Shown here: positions 4,773 to 6,251 of the stretch, in pieces
Layout: each line of letters starts with the position of its first letter
How positions within the stretch are numbered: the first letter of the stretch is position 1
From: DAIOSQ01 sp036752465
GTDB lineage: Bacteria > Pseudomonadota > Gammaproteobacteria > Legionellales > Legionellaceae
Direction: 5' to 3'
NCBI GenBank assembly: GCA_036752465.1
Contig: DAIOSQ010000105.1
Coordinates: 1 to 6,251 of the forward strand
Length of the DNA: 6,251 nt
Position numbers and translations under genes: made by a program
Notes under the pieces: model-generated
Told to the model about the DNA's origin: nothing
What the model saw: only the letters and a program-made list of their open reading frames with translations
The model's database searches: none

Positions 4773-6251
4773 TTATATACCAATCGATAGTTTTTTAACT
4801 TGCTTGTTGCCATATAGCAGATTAACAAAGGCTCTGGTATAGGTCACCCCAGTTAACATGGATGTCAATAAACCCAACGACAAAGTAACTGCAAAACCAC
4901 GCACTGGTCCTGTGCCAATGGCAAACAACACGACACCAACAATCAGTGTGGTAATATTTGCATCAAGAATCGTAGCAAATGCGCGATCATAACCAGCGTA
5001 TATGGCTGCTTGTGGTGACAAGCCATGGCGTAATTCCTCACGAATTCTTTCATAGATCAATACGTTAGCATCAACTGCCATGCCAACAGTTAATACAATC
5101 CCTGCAATTCCAGGTAACGTTAAGGTCGCACCAATGATAGAAAGTAGCGCACACAATAGAATTAAATTTAAAACCAATGCCACATCCGCGATAAAACCAA
5201 ACATGCGGTAATAGATCAGCATAAGTACTAAGATGAGGCACATGCCTACTGCAAGCGAAATCATACCTCGTTGAATATTCTCTTGGCCAAGGCTGGGTCC
5301 TACCGTACGCTCTTCTATAGGGTATATGGCTGCTGGCAGTGCACCTGCCCTAAGCAACAAAGCCAAATCAGCTGCTTCTTTGCTATCATTCAAACCTGTG
5401 ATTTGAAAACTATTGCCCAGGGCGGTTTGAATCACGGCAGCACTGATCACACGTTCACTACGACGGGTCGTGCGGTTACCATTTTTTTCTGTTGTTTTGG
5501 TTTCGACAAAGACGATTGCCAAGCGCTTGCCAATATTTTCGCGTGTGATTTTGGTAAAATAGGTTTCTCCCCCGCCACCGAGCTGAATGTGTACCGCTGG
5601 ACTTGCGGTTTCTTGATCAAAACTAGACATAGCACTGGTGATAGAGTCCCCACTGAGCACTACTTGCCGTTTCAGCAAGATAGGAAAATCATGCATGGCA
5701 TATAGCTTACTGTTAACCGGCACAACTCCGGTTTGTTTGGCAGTTATGGGGTCGTTTTCTTGGTCTACCAAATGAAATTGCAATGTTGCGGTGCCCCCCA
5801 AAATTTGTTTCGCTCTAGCCGCGTCCTGTATGCCCGGCAAGTCAACAGCCACCCGCGTCGGTCCTTGCTGCTGCACCACAGCTTCACCAACGCCCAGCTC
5901 ATTCACCCGGTTACGCAAAATACTCATGGTTTGCTCAATTGTATTTTGCCGAATGCTGCTCAGCTCGGTCTGTGACAATTTAGCTACCAAACTAAGTTTA
6001 TCGTCCGAGCTTACAAACGTCAGTCCTGTCAATTTCTGCGCTAAATCATTGGCCGCCTGATCTTGACCTTCCGGACTGCGAAAACGCATATTTATGCCAC
6101 TGTCTGGGAGGTAACGTATGCCCGCATAGCGTATCCCCAGCTCGCGCAGATCTTGGCCCATGCTTTTCATCAAACCTTCGTAGCGACGATTGATCACACT
6201 ATCCACATCAACTTCTAGCAGAAAATGGACCCCACCACGCAAATCCAAGCC
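4773..6251 (-). CDS. secD: Protein translocase subunit SecD, 5' end outside window
   Basis: The frame is open from the window edge to TAA at 4773-4775, giving 492 residues, against about 615 in E. coli; the first transmembrane helix and roughly the first 120 residues are missing. The visible part begins with GLDLRGGVHFLLEVD, the conserved start of the first periplasmic domain. The TTG at 6248 is an internal Leu codon, not a start. Further landmarks: ILRNRVNELGVGEAVVQQQG (about 110-129), DLPGIQDAARAKQILG, LLLRAGALPAAI, ERTVGPSLGQENIQRG before TM2, and the TM4 motif VDANVLIYERIREE (about 393-406) with the Asp implicated in proton-driven function. The C-terminus NLLYGNKQVKKLSIGI is typical. SecD forms the inner-membrane SecDF complex with the downstream secF product; yajC would be expected just outside the window. 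Confidence 0.98.
   Translation of the reverse strand, partial: GLDLRGGVHFLLEVDVDSVINRRYEGLMKSMGQDLRELGIRYAGIRYLPDSGINMRFRSPEGQDQAANDLAQKLTGLTFVSSDDKLSLVAKLSQTELSSIRQNTIEQTMSILRNRVNELGVGEAVVQQQGPTRVAVDLPGIQDAARAKQILGGTATLQFHLVDQENDPITAKQTGVVPVNSKLYAMHDFPILLKRQVVLSGDSITSAMSSFDQETASPAVHIQLGGGGETYFTKITRENIGKRLAIVFVETKTTEKNGNRTTRRSERVISAAVIQTALGNSFQITGLNDSKEAADLALLLRAGALPAAIYPIEERTVGPSLGQENIQRGMISLAVGMCLILVLMLIYYRMFGFIADVALVLNLILLCALLSIIGATLTLPGIAGIVLTVGMAVDANVLIYERIREELRHGLSPQAAIYAGYDRAFATILDANITTLIVGVVLFAIGTGPVRGFAVTLSLGLLTSMLTGVTYTRAFVNLLYGNKQVKKLSIGI

Noticed and set aside
4763..4828. Longer SecF start at 4828
   Set aside because: It would overlap secD by 56 bp and add residues not found in SecF; ATG 4762 has AAGG upstream and gives the standard N-terminus.
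5271..5705. 144-codon plus-strand open frame opposite secD
   Set aside because: It is antisense to conserved secD coding sequence, with no ribosome binding site or recognisable motif.

Overview
The window looks like chromosomal DNA from a gammaproteobacterium of moderate GC content. The SecD and SecF sequences are clearly proteobacterial, there is a type IV pilus minor-pilin cluster of the PilV/PilW/PilX kind, and a HisC2-type aminotransferase is followed by a PhhB dehydratase. By inference the gene set and protein style are reminiscent of Legionellales (Legionella/Coxiella relatives), but nothing in the window proves the order.

Layout, left to right. Positions 1-1137 (minus strand) hold three tightly overlapping minor-pilin genes, transcribed in the order pilV-like (64 aa), pilW-like (242 aa), pilX-like (cut by the window edge). 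Positions 1138-1220 are a short divergent promoter region. Positions 1221-2682 (plus strand) are a two-gene operon: a histidinol-phosphate/aromatic aminotransferase overlapping by 8 bp with a pterin-4a-carbinolamine dehydratase (phhB). Positions 2683-2766 are a convergent intergenic gap with two inverted repeats. Positions 2767-3774 (minus) hold an exported protein with a LURP-one/tubby-like fold, whose signal-peptide region is interrupted by a pentanucleotide repeat tract. Positions 3845-6251 (minus) are secF and the C-terminal four-fifths of secD, the accessory part of the Sec translocase; the 5' end of secD lies outside the window.

The most unusual signal is at 3693-3742. Ten consecutive AGCNN pentamers, including four perfect AGCTA copies (read as GCTTA on the coding strand), sit exactly where the signal peptide of the LURP-one-like protein is encoded. 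The only start with a good ribosome binding site and a nearby promoter-like element (ATG at 3774) is in frame with the rest of the gene but meets a TAG at codon 15, created by the repeat. Removing three repeat units would restore an uninterrupted signal peptide from that ATG, and removing two would open a second ATG at 3745. The gene may therefore be switched off or modulated by repeat-length change, start from a weak TTG, or be decaying.

The remaining genes are conventional housekeeping or pilus genes with some smaller oddities: a very short PilV-like pilin, loss of Glu5 in the two following pilins, and an altered RYPD-type motif in the HisC-like enzyme.
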